64,000 bases of DNA from Homarus americanus. Taxonomy: Eukaryota > Arthropoda > Malacostraca > Decapoda > Nephropidae. A model generated the notes under the pieces. The model made no database searches. It had not been told where the DNA came from and saw only the letters and a program-made list of their open reading frames with translations. Location: assembly GCF_018991925.1 (NCBI RefSeq), contig NW_024738608.1, positions 3,346,661 through 3,410,660 of the forward strand. The letters run 5' to 3'. The translations under genes and the position numbers were made by a program. This document shows positions 1 to 12,221 of the stretch, piece by piece. Position 1 is the first letter of the stretch; every line of letters begins with the position of its first letter.

Positions 1-105
1 GTCTCAAATTTTCAGGTCGTATCAGTGCCACAACACACCATTGACCGCCATGTTGTTGTTGTCCCTCATGCACGCCAGATGTGTATGAACAGATTTATTT
101 ATGTG

Positions 106-356
<251 letters not shown>

Positions 357-510
357 ATAAGTCGTATTTATTTTACTTTTCATAACCCTTGAGTACGATG
401 ACAACCTCTTCAGTACAATATTATCGTACTCATGGATTTTAAACAATCACCGTTGTTGTTGTTGTTATGTACCGCGCACAAACCATCGTATTCAAGGAAT
501 GTCATCGCAT

Positions 511-654
511 CAGAACAAGTCATCGTACTGGGGAACAAGTCATCGTACTGGGGAACAAGTCATCGTACTGGGGAACAAGTCATCGTACTCTAGGGAACAA
601 GTCATCGTACTCTAGAGAACAAGTCATCGTACTGGGGAACAAGTCATCGTACTC
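511..654. repeat. 20-bp minisatellite (CATCGTACTGGGGAACAAGT)
   Basis: Seven copies of a 20-bp unit are visible. Two later copies carry a small CTAG insertion after CATCGTACT, so the array holds at least two unit variants. The flank at 420-430 contains the same word ATCGTACTCA, suggesting local origin. Confidence 0.93.
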
Positions 655-958
655 AAGGTTATAAATCATAGTGTACACTGAGGGAACACAGAGCGTGGCG
701 GGTGTTTACAGTCTATGTGTGTGATTTACGACGCTGGTCTATATTATTGGCAACACTGCGAGTCCTTCAGGAGAGGTTATGAGACACTCTTGACGATGCT
801 CTCTTGTTTTCGGTATAATCCTAAATTATAACCTTTTTCCTAATTCTTTAAACAAATCTTCAATTTCTAAACATGATAGATATTTTTTTACGTAAGGAAA
901 ATATTATGTAGTTTTGATTTATAGGTGAAAATTGATAGTAATTGCGAATGGTGAATCG

Positions 959-1078
959 TGACGTCACAACATGGCGGCCAAGGAGTTCTGACGTCACAAC
1001 ATGGCGGCCAAGGAGTTCTGACGTCACAACATGGCGGCCAAGGAGTTCTGACGTCACAATATGGCCGCCGGCTTTGTC
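959..1078 (+). promoter_or_regulatory. Four-copy 30-bp repeat with perfect CRE palindromes and ATGGCGGCC words
   Basis: TGACGTCA occurs at 959, 989, 1019 and 1049, exactly 30 bp apart, each followed by CACAACATGGCGGCC or a variant. TGACGTCA is the CREB/ATF full site, and AACATGGCGGC resembles the YY1/Pho core. The last copy has diverged to ATGGCCGCC. The repeat is certain; promoter or enhancer function is inference, as no TATA box or exon was found beside it. Confidence 0.6.
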
Positions 1079-1079
1079 A

Positions 1080-2040
<961 letters not shown>

Positions 2041-2256
2041 AACTATCTCCCCACTGTTTTATTCATTCTTTTTATTATTCTTATTTATTATTTTCTTCGT
2101 TACTTACACATACTGATGACTGAAAGAATTATATCATATTATACTTACAGTTGTAGAGTATTATATTTGGCTAACTAATCAGATATATTTTATGTAGGCT
2201 ATATTAAATTAAGTTTAGGTAATTGGATTCAATTTTATTTTGTATTATTTATTATA

Positions 2257-2295
<39 letters not shown>
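2257..2295. repeat. (TTA)n microsatellite
   Basis: Thirteen trinucleotide units. The following 2310-2400 contains three copies of a short unit with CACTCACAGGTAAAACT. Confidence 0.9.
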
Positions 2296-2298
<3 letters not shown>

Positions 2299-2504
2299 TT
2301 GTCAAGCCTATGGACCGTCACTCACAGGTAAAACTAGGAGTAACTCACAGGTAAAACTTGGATGGTCCGTCACTCACAGAACAGACTAGGAGGGACTGTC
2401 ACTCACAATGTTACACCCTCAAGTTGTAACTCAGAATGTGACACTCTTAAGACAACTCTACACTCAGCTTATAATTATTTGGAGTGTAAATACGTGTTTG
2501 GAGC

Positions 2505-2550
<46 letters not shown>

Positions 2551-2569
2551 GTTTGTTGTTGTGTTTCTT

Positions 2570-2604
<35 letters not shown>

Positions 2605-2606
2605 GT

Positions 2607-2704
<98 letters not shown>

Positions 2705-2706
2705 GT
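2505..2706. repeat. (GTT)n microsatellite
   Basis: About 200 bp of GTT trinucleotides with a few interruptions near 2550-2570, 2605 and 2682. Leucine, valine and cysteine runs read from it are not proteins. Confidence 0.97.
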
Positions 2707-2854
2707 TTTAAGGGGGCGTGAAGTTGTTTGTGTCTATTGTTTATTTCTTGGTTTTTTTTGCGTTTGTTTTGGTGTTTGTTTTGGTGTTTTTGTTTGTTTA
2801 TTATTTGTTCGTGCTTACACTCGCCTTTTTATTTGTCTGTAGTGATTGGAATAT

Positions 2855-3092
2855 CAAACAAACAAACAAATACACAAACAAACATTCAATCAAACATTCA
2901 AACAAACAAACAAACAAGAAAACATAAAAACATAAACATGGAAAACAAACAAACAAACAAACAAACAAACATTCAAACAAACAAACATACAAACATAAAC
3001 ATGGAAAACAAACAAACAAACAAACAAACAAACATACAAACATAAACATAAAAACACAAACATACAAACAAACAAACAAACAAACATTCAGG
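2855..3092. repeat. (AAAC)n tetranucleotide array with interspersed words
   Basis: Runs of CAAA units are interleaved with CATTCAAACAAAC and ACATAAACATGGAAAAC, the latter present twice (about 2931 and 2995), giving a weak higher-order repeat. Confidence 0.92.
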
Positions 3093-3208
3093 AAAAATAC
3101 ACAGACACAAACAAGACGAAGTAAACACACACCTAACGCCAGTGATATGCGGCAGACTCCGTTATAACCACACCTTGAAAAGTATACCTGATATACCGTG
3201 TTGATATA

Positions 3209-3368
3209 CTCGACCAGGTATACTCTCGACCAGGTATACTCTCGACCAGGTATACTCTCGACCAGGTATACTCTCGACCAGGTATACTCTCGACCAGGTA
3301 TACTCTCGACCAGGTATACTCTCGACCAGGTATACTCTCGACCAGGTATACTCTCGACCAGGTATACT
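3209..3368. repeat. 16-bp minisatellite (GGTATACTCTCGACCA)
   Basis: About ten perfect tandem units. The unit is 16 bp, so reading frames cycle every three units and both strands show long false ORFs. Confidence 0.96.
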
Positions 3369-3389
3369 CATAACATAACATGTCGAAAA

Positions 3390-3552
3390 GTATGAGGATA
3401 TACCATTGTTGACGATATACATCGTTGGCGATATACCATTGTTGACGATATACCATTGTTGACGATATACCATTGTTGACGATATACCATTGTTGACGAT
3501 ATACCATTGTTGACGATATACCATTGTTGACGATATACCATTGTTGACGAGC
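3390..3552. repeat. 17-bp minisatellite (TACCATTGTTGACGATA)
   Basis: About nine units; one early unit is changed to CATCGTTGGCGATA. It lies immediately beside the 16-bp array, and both contain a GATATAC or GTATAC core. Confidence 0.95.
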
Positions 3553-3936
3553 CGGGAAAGTTAGCGTGAATTTAATATATTACAGAAGTTGAGGAAACAT
3601 TGGTGGTATGCTGACAATATAGTGGCCGAGTATAGCAGTATTATATGATATATCCCTCGGTATTGTGAATATATTATGTAGTATTGTGGTCATGTATATA
3701 TATCGAGCGAAGGTGTTGGTGTACATATGTGTATTTGTAGTGATGATGTGTATAGAGGTATGTGTATTCGTTGTGACGTCGCTTACACACACAAACACAC
3801 ATACACACACATATATATACACACACACATATACACACACACAGTGATAAGAGAGACGGGGTATGGAAATGAATGTGTGTGTGTGTGTGTGTGTGTGTGT
3901 GAACATTATTCGACCTGAAGTGAAAAGGAAAACCTC
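3553..3936. other. Spacer with short (CA)n and (GT)n tracts
   Basis: Unique AT-rich sequence is followed by (CA)n at 3788-3843 and (GT)n at 3871-3901. No gene seen. Confidence 0.75.
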
Positions 3937-4360
3937 TCCTTCTCCTCTCCTCTTCCTCCTCCTCTCCTCTCCTCTTCCTCCTCCTCTCCTCTTCCCTCTC
4001 CTCTTCCCTCTCCTCTCCCTGTCTGGTGTTTCGTCCTAGCTCCCGTTCCGTGCTGCTACCCGACCGATGTAACCTGGACCGCGTTCCTTAGGTTTCTAGG
4101 TTCCCTGTTGCTGTTCCGTGGTGCTGTTTCACGTTGAGGCTGTTCCTTGCTCTCGTTTCGTGCAAGGGAGGGAAGTTAGGGGGGAGGGAAGTTAGGGGGG
4201 AGGGCGGTAGAGGGAAGGAGGGGCAGGAGGAAGGAAGTTAGAGGGTAGGGAAGTAGGGGGAGGGTGGGAAGTTAGGAGGGAGGGAGAGGTGGGAGGTAGG
4301 AGGAGGTCGATAGAGAGAGAAGTAGGAGGGGAGGGAGGGAGGGTGGTTGGTTCAGCAGGT
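3937..4360. repeat. Pyrimidine-rich then purine-rich low-complexity pair
   Basis: CTCCTCTTCC-type tract at 3937-4020, unique sequence 4021-4160, then a GGGAAGTTAGGGGGGAGG-type purine array at 4165-4355. The opposite strand bias of the two flanks makes an imperfect inverted arrangement possible. Confidence 0.8.
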
Positions 4361-4414
4361 GGCAAGGCCCTGAAAGTTTACCTGATGTTACCTGGTGACC
4401 ACGACCTGCCCCTG

Positions 4415-4441
4415 GCCTCTCTCTCTCTCTCTCTCTCTCTA
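4415..4441. repeat. (CT)n microsatellite
   Basis: Short uninterrupted CT tract. Confidence 0.95.
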
Positions 4442-4486
4442 TTATGATTCGTATAGTTAAGTTTGGCCCATATAACAACAGTTATA

Positions 4487-4838
4487 TGGGCTGTATAGCG
4501 GTAGAGCGGCCTGTATAGCGGCAGAGCGGCCTGTATAGCGGTGAGAGTGGCCTGCATAGCGGTAGAGCGGCCTGTATAGCGGTGAGAGGGCGTATAGCGG
4601 TAGAGGCCTGTATAGCGGTAGAGCGGCCTGTATAGCGGTAGAGCGGCCTGTATAGCGGTAGAGCGGCCTGTATAGCGGTAGAGCGGCTGTATAGCTGTAG
4701 AGCGGCCTGTATAGCGGTAGAGCGGCTTAGAGAGCGCCTGTATAGCGGTAGAGCGGCCTGTATAGCTGTAGAGCGGCCTGTATAGCGGTAGAGCGGCCTG
4801 TATAGCGGTAGAGCGGCCTGTATAGCGGTAGAGCGGCG
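4487..4838. repeat. 20-bp minisatellite (CCTGTATAGCGGTAGAGCGG)
   Basis: About 17 units with single-base and short indel variants such as GTGAGAGTGG and AGCTGTAGAG. Reverse-strand frames read as tyrosine/arginine repeats and are not genes. Confidence 0.95.
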
Positions 4839-4892
4839 ACACACAATTAGCCGGTAATGAAGACCCGACCCACGCCGCTATAACGATCTACA

Positions 4893-6062
4893 TCACCACC
4901 ATCACTATCTCCTTCACCATTATCACCATCATTATCTCCCTCACCATTATCGCCATCATTATCTCCCTCACCATTATCACCATCATTATCTACCTCACCA
5001 TCACCATCATTATCTCCATCACCACCATCACTATTTCCTTCACCATTATCACCATCATTATATCCATCACAATCATTTCCTCCCTCACCATCACTATCTC
5101 CCTCACCATTATCACTATCATTATCTCCAATACTATCATCGCCATCATTGTCTACCTCACCATCATCACTATCAATATCTTCCTCACCATCATCACCATC
5201 ATTATCTCCCTCACCATCATCACCATCATTATCTCCCTCACCATCATCACTATCACTATCTCCCTCACCATCATCACCATCATTATCTCCCTCACCATCA
5301 TCACCATCATTATCTCCATCACCATCATCACTATCACTATCTCCTCACCATCATCACCATCACTATATCCCTCACCATCATCACCATCACTATCTCCCTC
5401 ACCATCATCACTATCATTATCTCCCTCACCATCATCACCATCATTATCTCCCTCACCATCATCACTATCACCATCACTATCTCCCTCACCATCATTATCT
5501 CCATCATCACTATCATCACTATCATTATCTCCATCATCACTATCACCATCATTATCTCCCTCACCATCATCACCATCATTATCTCCCTCACCATCATCAC
5601 TATCACCATCACTATCTCCCTCACCATCACCACCAGCATTATCTCCCTCACCATCATCACTATCACCATCATTATCTCCCTCACCATCACCACCATCATT
5701 GTCTACCTCACCATCACCATCATTATCTCCCTCTCTACCATCATTGTCTCCATCACCATCATTTTCTCCATCGCCATCATCACTATCATTATCAACCTCA
5801 CCATCAATATTTCCCTCACCACCATCACCACCATTATCTACCTCATCACTACCACCCTCACCATCATCACCATCATTATCTCCTTCACCTTCATCATTAT
5901 CAACCTCACCATCATCATCATCACCTCCATCATTATCACTCTCACCACCATCATCACCATTATCTACCTCATCACTATCACCCTCACCATCATCGTCATC
6001 ATCATCTCCATCATTATCACCCTCACCACCATCATCACTATCTCCTTCACCATCATTAATTC
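4893..6062. repeat. 27-bp minisatellite of ACC/ATC triplets, 1.2 kb
   Basis: Core words CACCATCATCACCATCATTA and TCTCCCTCACC recur at about 27-bp period with longer 36-bp variants. The forward 303-residue Ser/His/Pro frame (5148-6059) and the reverse Met/Val frames are by-products of the triplet pattern. Confidence 0.95.
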
Positions 6063-6078
6063 CTTTATTATCACCATT

Positions 6079-6393
6079 ATAAAGTTCCCGCGTTTTTGTT
6101 AGAAAGTTCCCGCGTTTTTTGTTAGAAAGTTCCCGCGTTTTGGTTATAAAGTTCCCGCGTTTTTGTTAGAAAGTTCCCGCGTTTTTTGTTAGAAAGTTCC
6201 CGCGTTTTGGTTATAAAGTTCCCGCGTTTTTGTTAGAAAGTTCCCGCGTTTTTTTTGTTATAAAGTTCCCGCGTTTTTTGTGAGAAAGTTCCCTCGTTTT
6301 TTGTTAGAAAGTTCTCGCGTTTTGGTTATAAAGTTCCCGCGTTTTTGTTATAAAGTTCCCGCATTTTTTCTTATAAAGTTCCCGCGTTTTTTA
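6079..6393. repeat. About 22-bp minisatellite (AAAGTTCCCGCGTTTTTG)
   Basis: About 14 units that vary in the length of the T run and in ending TTAG or TTAT. Internal order (Ttag, Ttag, Ttat) recurs, suggesting a three-unit higher-order repeat at 6080-6230. Confidence 0.94.
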
Positions 6394-6720
6394 TGAGGTT
6401 TTCGCGTGTTTTGTTTTTCTTCATATTTTATACATTTTTCAGTATTTTTTTTTTCCATATTTTATCACTTCTAATGATTTTCCTTTTTTTAATTAGTTCC
6501 TGCGGAGTTTTTTTCCTCGCTGTTTTCTGATGTTTTGTTTTTACTTTTTATTTTTTAGTTCCTCGGTTTTTATTCTTGAGGTCTTGTGTTTTTTATTTAA
6601 TTAGTATTTGTTTATTAGGTCTTGTGTTTGTATTTATTTTTGTTTTTTAGGTCTTGTTTTATTTTGTTTTTTTTAGGTATTATTATTATTTTTTTAGGTC
6701 TTGTGTTTTTTTGTTTTTAT
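6394..6720. other. T-rich spacer
   Basis: Strongly T-biased + strand with recurrent TTTTTAGGTCTTGTG words at 6570-6720 (at least four). No gene seen. Confidence 0.75.
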
Positions 6721-6770
6721 GTCTTCTTCTTCTTCTTCTTCTTCTTCTTCTTCTTCTTCTTCTTCTTCTT

Positions 6771-6801
<31 letters not shown>

Positions 6802-7095
6802 ACCTTTTATCTCGTCATTTCCTTTTCCCTCACTTCTCTTCCTCTCTCCGCTTCTTCCTCTCGCGTTCGTATCTTTCTTTCTCGTCTTCTCCCTCTTCTC
6901 TCTCCTCTTCAACCTTATTTCTCCTCTTCTTCTCTTCCTTGCCATCCTTTCTTCTCTCCTACTCTTCTTCCTTTTCTTATCCTCCCGCTCCTGTTCCTCC
7001 TCCATCCATTTTCTCCTCCTCCTCTTCTCTTCCTCTCTCCTCCTCCTTCCTCTCTCCTCCTCCTTCCTCTCTCCTCCTCTTCCTCCTCCTTCTCT
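6721..7095. repeat. (CTT)n microsatellite and CT-rich extension
   Basis: (CTT)n at 6721-6799 followed by about 290 bp of TCCTC/TTCCT pyrimidine-rich DNA. It lacks purines for long stretches, so frames stay open without coding. Confidence 0.93.
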
Positions 7096-7214
7096 ATCTT
7101 CAGGGGGAAGGAACCAGAGCGGAGAGAACAGCCCCCAACAGGGAGTTCCTGGTCATTAAGTAGTTAATGACTGTCTAATCACCCAACACACGCAGTTATA
7201 GCCCGACGTGTGTC

Positions 7215-7685
7215 AGCAACCACCCCTCATCACTCCTTCTTGTACGACCACCCTTCATAACCCCCAGACGACCACCCTTCATAACCCCTTGTACCGACCA
7301 CCCTTTCATAACTTCTTTGTACGACTAATTCTCATAACCTTCAGTTGACCAATCTTCATAACCCTTTGTATTGACCTTCACCTCTATAACCCCTTGTACG
7401 ACCACCCTTCATAACCCCCTTGTACGACCAATTCTCATAACCCCTTGTACGACCACCCTCATAACCTCCCTTTAGACCACCCTCATAACCCCCTTTGTAC
7501 GACCAATTCTTCATAACCCCCTTGTACGACCAATTCTTCATAACCTAGGCTGACTACTTATAACCCCTTTGTACGACCACCCTCATAACCCCTTGCATGA
7601 CCAATTCTTCATGAACCTTGTACGACCACCCTTCATAACCCCCTTTGTATGACCATCATTCTCATAACCCCTTTGTACGACCTAA
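7215..7685. repeat. About 26-bp minisatellite (CCTTGTACGACCACCCTT)
   Basis: Roughly 17 degenerate units of CCTTGTACGACC plus ACCCTTCATAACC or AATTCTTCATAACC. Unit length varies by indels. Confidence 0.92.
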
Positions 7686-8063
7686 CACTATCCACTTCAA
7701 CTACCAACATTTTGCTTTACAGTAATAATATTAACCAGCGTCTCTCTCTCTCTCTCTCTCTCTCTGTTCCTGGCTTGTATGTACAGCAGATACATTCCCC
7801 CCTGTTCCCAGTAAATAAGAAAGTCAGTGTGCACCTGTGTGTGACCAAAAGTTACTTAGTGTTCCGTCAAGTGTGAACCTTTAAGGTGACCCCAGGTACA
7901 GAAAACTCAGGTGTGTTGATATTAATATACACCTGGACATCATTGATCACCTCTCACTTACCTACGACACTACCTTAACTAGTCACACATCCCCTTAACA
8001 CTGTGACTCAACCTTAACTAGATACCTTCCCTTAAACAACAATTACTTAACGGCAACGGCATA

Positions 8064-8065
<2 letters not shown>
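7686..8065. other. Unique spacer with (CT)n
   Basis: (CT)n at 7741-7765. The rest is unique and contains the word ACCTTAACTAG at 7973 and 8011, which recurs at 13830 and 28681. No gene seen. Confidence 0.7.

Positions 8066-8156
<91 letters not shown>
8066..8156. repeat. (TG)n microsatellite at left end of duplicated block
   Basis: TG array with a central (ATGT)n interruption. The same array abuts the N gap at 23598, so duplicate copy 2 begins inside it. Confidence 0.95.
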
Positions 8157-8159
<3 letters not shown>

Positions 8160-8765
8160 GCCATGTATACTTTATGGTCTCTTGGTAGGTGAGTTACGGT
8201 CAGTTAAGTTTCGGGTTGAACAGCCTCGTTCAGCTCGTTTATAGTAAGTGTAACTGCCTTGTTTGTGTCTGTGCTTGTTTGATGTATTTTTCTCGTGTGT
8301 TTATCGTCTCGTGTTTGTTGTGCCTTGTTTGTTTTCTTATTATCTGTTGTGTTTTTGTTGTGCGTTTGTTTTTGTTTGTAAAAGTGAGTGTGTGTGTTTG
8401 TTGTATGATTGATGAGTTGTTCTTGCTTATTATTTTATTATTTTAGTTTATTTATTAACAACGAATATATAGTATTTTTTTTTTACTATCTTATTCGTGA
8501 GTTAATTTACAACACATTTACACGGTTTTCAAAAATTTTACGCGAATTCATTTACAATTTACCTGTATTTACACTAAGGATTTTCATGCGTTTATTTACG
8601 ATTTACCGGTTATTTACACTTTATAAGAATTTTTTCGTGGGTTTATTTCCAATATATTTACATGGTTTAGGGTAATTTTCCTTGCGAGTTTATTTACAAC
8701 TTATGGCACTTTTTTTTACAATTCTCGTTTACATGTTAAGGCAACCAACGAGTTAAGGAAATATT
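8157..8765. other. Unique T-rich sequence, no gene
   Basis: T-rich DNA repeated verbatim at 23682-24290. Frames of 85-88 codons (8189-8446, 8409-8675) are Cys/Phe/Leu/Tyr-rich, lack a recognisable motif and are probably chance. Confidence 0.65.
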
Positions 8766-8925
8766 CATCCTGGGAAAAAAAATTACTGTCCTTCTTCGTC
8801 CTGGGAAAAATTATTGTCGGTGTTCGTCCTGGGAAAGACATAATTGTCGGTGTTCGCCCTGGGAGATATTATTGTCCTTGTTCGTCCTGGGAGATATTAT
8901 TGTCCTTGTTCGTCCTGGGAAGAGA
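8766..8925. repeat. 28-bp minisatellite (GTTCGTCCTGGGAGATATTA)
   Basis: Six units of TTCGTCCTGGGA plus an AT-rich half ending ATTGTC(C/G). Repeated at 24291-24450. Confidence 0.92.
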
Positions 8926-8969
8926 ATCAGCGTACAAGCAGAGTTCAGGGAAGTGTAAGCCCTTGAGAG

Positions 8970-9275
8970 TTGGTTGCCTTGGTAACACTGCATTGAGTGA
9001 GTGAGGGTGTAGCACTGCCCTGGTAACGCTGCGCTGAGTGAGCAAGGGTATTGCGCCGCTCTGGTAACACTACATTGAGTGAGAGGGCTTAGCACCGCTC
9101 TGGTAATATTGTTGGGTGAGTGAGGACCTAGTACCTCCCTGGTAACACTGTGTTGAGCTAGTAAGGGTCTAGCACCGCCAGGGTAACACTGTGAGTGAGT
9201 ATACTGTATATCTAACACCTCCCTGGTAACACTGCATTGGAGTGAGGGTGTAGCACTGCCCTGGTAACACTGACT
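8970..9275. repeat. About 40-bp minisatellite (CTGGTAACACTGCATTGAGT)
   Basis: Eight degenerate units, each with GGTAACACTG and GAGTGAG...TAGCAC. Repeated at 24495-24800. The reverse 135-codon frame spanning 8811-9218 runs through this and the 28-bp array and is not a gene. Confidence 0.92.
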
Positions 9276-9905
9276 GTATCTATCACAGTTATCTTGGCGG
9301 GAAGTATTGTTAACGCCAGATAAAATCCGCAGAATTTTAATGCAAATTTTTTAAACAAATTAATTTCAACTTAATTTATTTGTATTTCAATTTTTTTTCT
9401 ATTGTAAATATTAAGTTAGTTTTTAATACTATTTAATATTAAGTAAAAAAATTATTCGTTTTATTTATTTTTATATTTTTTATATTAGTTTTATTTTACA
9501 TTATATTGTTTTGGTTCGTTTGAGTTGTATATAATAAATTTTGACCCATATTAAAATCTTACTATCATGAAATATTAATTAATTTATCTCTTCTCTGTTA
9601 AGAGTTTTAATTATATGTATATTAATAATTATCTTTAATAAGTATTCCTTAGTTTTGTTTTCTGTCCCGTTTATTATTTATTTATTACTCCATCGTTTAT
9701 TCCCCATTTACTAAGATAAATACGTAATAATTATCTTGGCTTGTTGATTCCCCATTTACTTACGGTAATTAATTTATTTACACAAGAAAGTTACGAATAT
9801 TTAACTTTTAAAATAATTTTCTATTTATATTAAACTGTTGTCAAATTTACTCTTATCAGTACTTAAGTATTTTCGTGTTTCTTTTTTTTTCTTCACTGTT
9901 ACCAT
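9276..9905. other. AT-rich unique sequence, no gene
   Basis: Very AT-rich DNA, copied verbatim at 24801-25430, with no ORF or RNA gene that I can support. Confidence 0.75.
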
Positions 9906-9910
9906 TCTGT

Positions 9911-11095
9911 GTAACAACAGCTGGTGGTGGTAGTGACAACAGCTGGTGGTGGTAGTGACAACAGCTGGTGGTGGTAGTGACAACAGCTGGTGGTGGTAGT
10001 GACAACAGCTGGTGGTGGTAGTGACAACAGCTGGTGGTGGTAGTGACAACAACAGCTGGTGGTGGTAGTGACAACAGCTGGTGGTGGTAGTGACAACAGC
10101 TGGTGGTGGTGGTGACAACAGCTGGTGGTGGTAGTGACAACAGCTGGTGGTGGTCGTGGTGTGGTAGTGACAACAGCTGGTCGTGACGACAGCTGGTGGT
10201 GGTAGTGACAACAGCTGGTGGTGGTAGTGACAACAGCTGGTGGTGGTCGTGACGACAGCTGGTGGTGGTAGTGACAACAGCTGGTGGTGGTAGTAACAAC
10301 AGCTGGTGGTGGTAGTGACAACAGCTGGTGGTGGTAGTGACAACAGCTGGTGGTGGTAGTGACAACAGCTGGTGGTGGTAGTGACGACAGCTGGTGGTAG
10401 TGACAACAGCTGGTGGTGGTAGTGACGACAGCTGGTGGTGGTGTGACGACAGCTGGTGGTGGTAGTGACGACAGCTGGTGGTGGTAGTGACGACAGCTGG
10501 TGGTAGTGACGACAGCTGGTGGTGGTAGTGACAACAGCTGGTGGTGGTAGTGACGACAGCTGATGGTGGTAGTAACAACAGCTGGTGGTAGTAACAACAG
10601 CTGGTGGTGGTAGTGACAACAGCTGGTGGTGGTATTAAACAGCTGGTGGTGGTAGGGACAACAGCTGGTGGTGGTAGTGACAACAGCTGGTGGTGGTAGG
10701 GACAACGGCTGGTGGTGGTAGGGACAACAGCTGTTGGTGGTAGTGACAACAGCTGGTGGTGGTAGGGACAACAGCTGGGTAGGGACAATAGCTGGTGGTG
10801 GTAGTGACAACAGCTGGTGGTGGTAGTGACAACAGCTGGTGGTGGTAGTGACAACAGCTGGTGGTGGTAGTGACGACAGCTGGTGGTGGTAGTGACAACA
10901 GCTGGTGGTGGTAGTGACGACAGCTGGGGTGGTAGTTACAACAGCTGGTGGTGGTAGTGACAACAACTGGTGGTGGTAGTTACAACAGCTGGTGGTGGTA
11001 GGTTACAACAGCTGGTGGTGGTAGTGACAACAGCTGGTGGGTAGTGACAACAGCTGGTGGTGGTAGTGACAACAGCCGGTGGGTAGTGACAACAG
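9911..11095. repeat. 22-bp minisatellite with an E-box in every unit
   Basis: About 54 units of ACAACAGCTGGTGGTGGTAG plus two bases. Almost every unit contains CAGCTG, a class A E-box, spaced near two helical turns. Variants include GTCGTGACGACAGCTGG and shortened GGTGGTAGTG. The reverse strand has no stops and 22 is 1 mod 3, so three long Pro/Val/Thr frames (up to 355 codons) overlap here; none is a gene. Copy 2 has only about 24 units. Confidence 0.97.
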
Positions 11096-11184
11096 CGATG
11101 GTGTTTGTGGATGTGGAGGTCTTCATCTTGTCTTTCAATAGAAGTCACAATCGCTATGGAATTTGGCACTTGCTCATACAATTA
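11096..11184. other. Array boundary present only in copy 1
   Basis: The stretch after the last unit, GATGGTGTTTGTGGATGTGG and a few more bases, is replaced in copy 2 by a (CT)n tract (25974-26027). The shared sequence then resumes at CATCTTGTCTTTCAATAG. Confidence 0.85.
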
Positions 11185-11510
11185 CTCTTTCTACACAATT
11201 ATTGCACAATTACTACACAATTCATATACGATAACTAAATACTAAAAAATTACCATACAATCACTGCACAAGCACCACTACTACACAATCACCACATAAT
11301 CACCATAAGCACTACACAATTGTCACACAATCACCACACAATCAATGTATAATATCTACGCAATCACCACACAATGAATGTACAATCACTACACAATCAC
11401 CATACAAGAAACCACACATTTATCACACAGTCACCACGACAAACACTACACAATCACCACAATCAGTACTACACAATCACCACACAATCACCACTCAGCG
11501 AGACAGAAAA
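11185..11510. repeat. Degenerate CACACAATCACCA array
   Basis: Irregular 9-12 bp units based on ACAATCACC/TACACAATCACC. Duplicated at 26088-26413. Confidence 0.88.
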
Positions 11511-12200
11511 TCACCTGTGCCACTAAAACACCTCTAGCGTCAAATTACTTCAATAGTGGGAGTTGTATTCCCAGGATGGCTAACGCTCACTGTACTCCTC
11601 TTGTTCACCACCTTCTTGTTCGCCATACGAGAAAAATTGGATATTATTTCCAGGACGGTGTACACTAAGATACGTAATTTTGTACCGTAAGGAATTCTAT
11701 TATATTTTTACTTATAAACAATTAATTTATCCCAGGTATTACGACACCTGAGTCAGAATAATTCCCAGACAACCTTAAGATTTTTTTTCTATTTAATGTT
11801 CCACCTATGACTGGGTGTTGTGGTGAGTCTCTGTGGAAATTTGACGCCATTTTGTTAGTCGCCATGTTGAGGCGTTTCTCTTGATATAAGTTAAGGGAAA
11901 ATTTTACACCTCAACCTTCTGAGAATCCATCTTTGTGTCGTAAGTCTCAAGTGAGTTAGTTAGATACGTTCTGACATCACCAGTTGCCTCTATGATTGAT
12001 GTCAGCTGCTCTTTCGTCAGCCAATCTTGTCAGCCGCTCTCGTCAGCCAATATCGTTAGCCAATCTCGTAAGTCTCCCTCGTCAGCGTCTCTTGTCGGTG
12101 TCTCTCGTCAGCCTCTGTCGTCAGCCTCTCTTGTCAGCCTCTTGACAGTCATCATCAGACAAGTATTTCGTAATTTCCAGCTGTGAACATTAAATCCTTC
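11511..12200. other. Unique sequence with CGTCAGCC minirepeat
   Basis: Mostly single-copy sequence duplicated at 26414-27103. Positions 12000-12150 hold about nine irregular units of CTCGTCAGCC or CTTGTCAGCC. It contains GCCATTTTG and GCCATGTTG words near 11850-11872. No gene supported. Confidence 0.7.
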
Positions 12201-12221
12201 CTTCCGTCCAATTACCAGCCC

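Noticed and set aside
5148..6059. 303-codon Ser then His/Tyr/Leu/Pro-rich forward frame, resembling a histidine-rich protein
   Set aside because: Generated by ACC/ATC triplets; the reading shifts from Ser to His composition midway because of an indel, and the other strand is open as well.
8189..8675. Two small Cys/Phe/Tyr-rich frames, duplicated at 23714-24200
   Set aside because: T-rich composition explains them; they carry no motif, and conservation is only the block duplication.
8811..9218. 135-codon reverse frame repeated identically at 24336-24743
   Set aside because: Identity reflects the block duplication; the frame lies over two minisatellites and has no domain.
9825..10966. Three overlapping Pro/Val/Thr reverse frames of 264-355 codons
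   Set aside because: A 22-bp unit without stops cycles through all frames.
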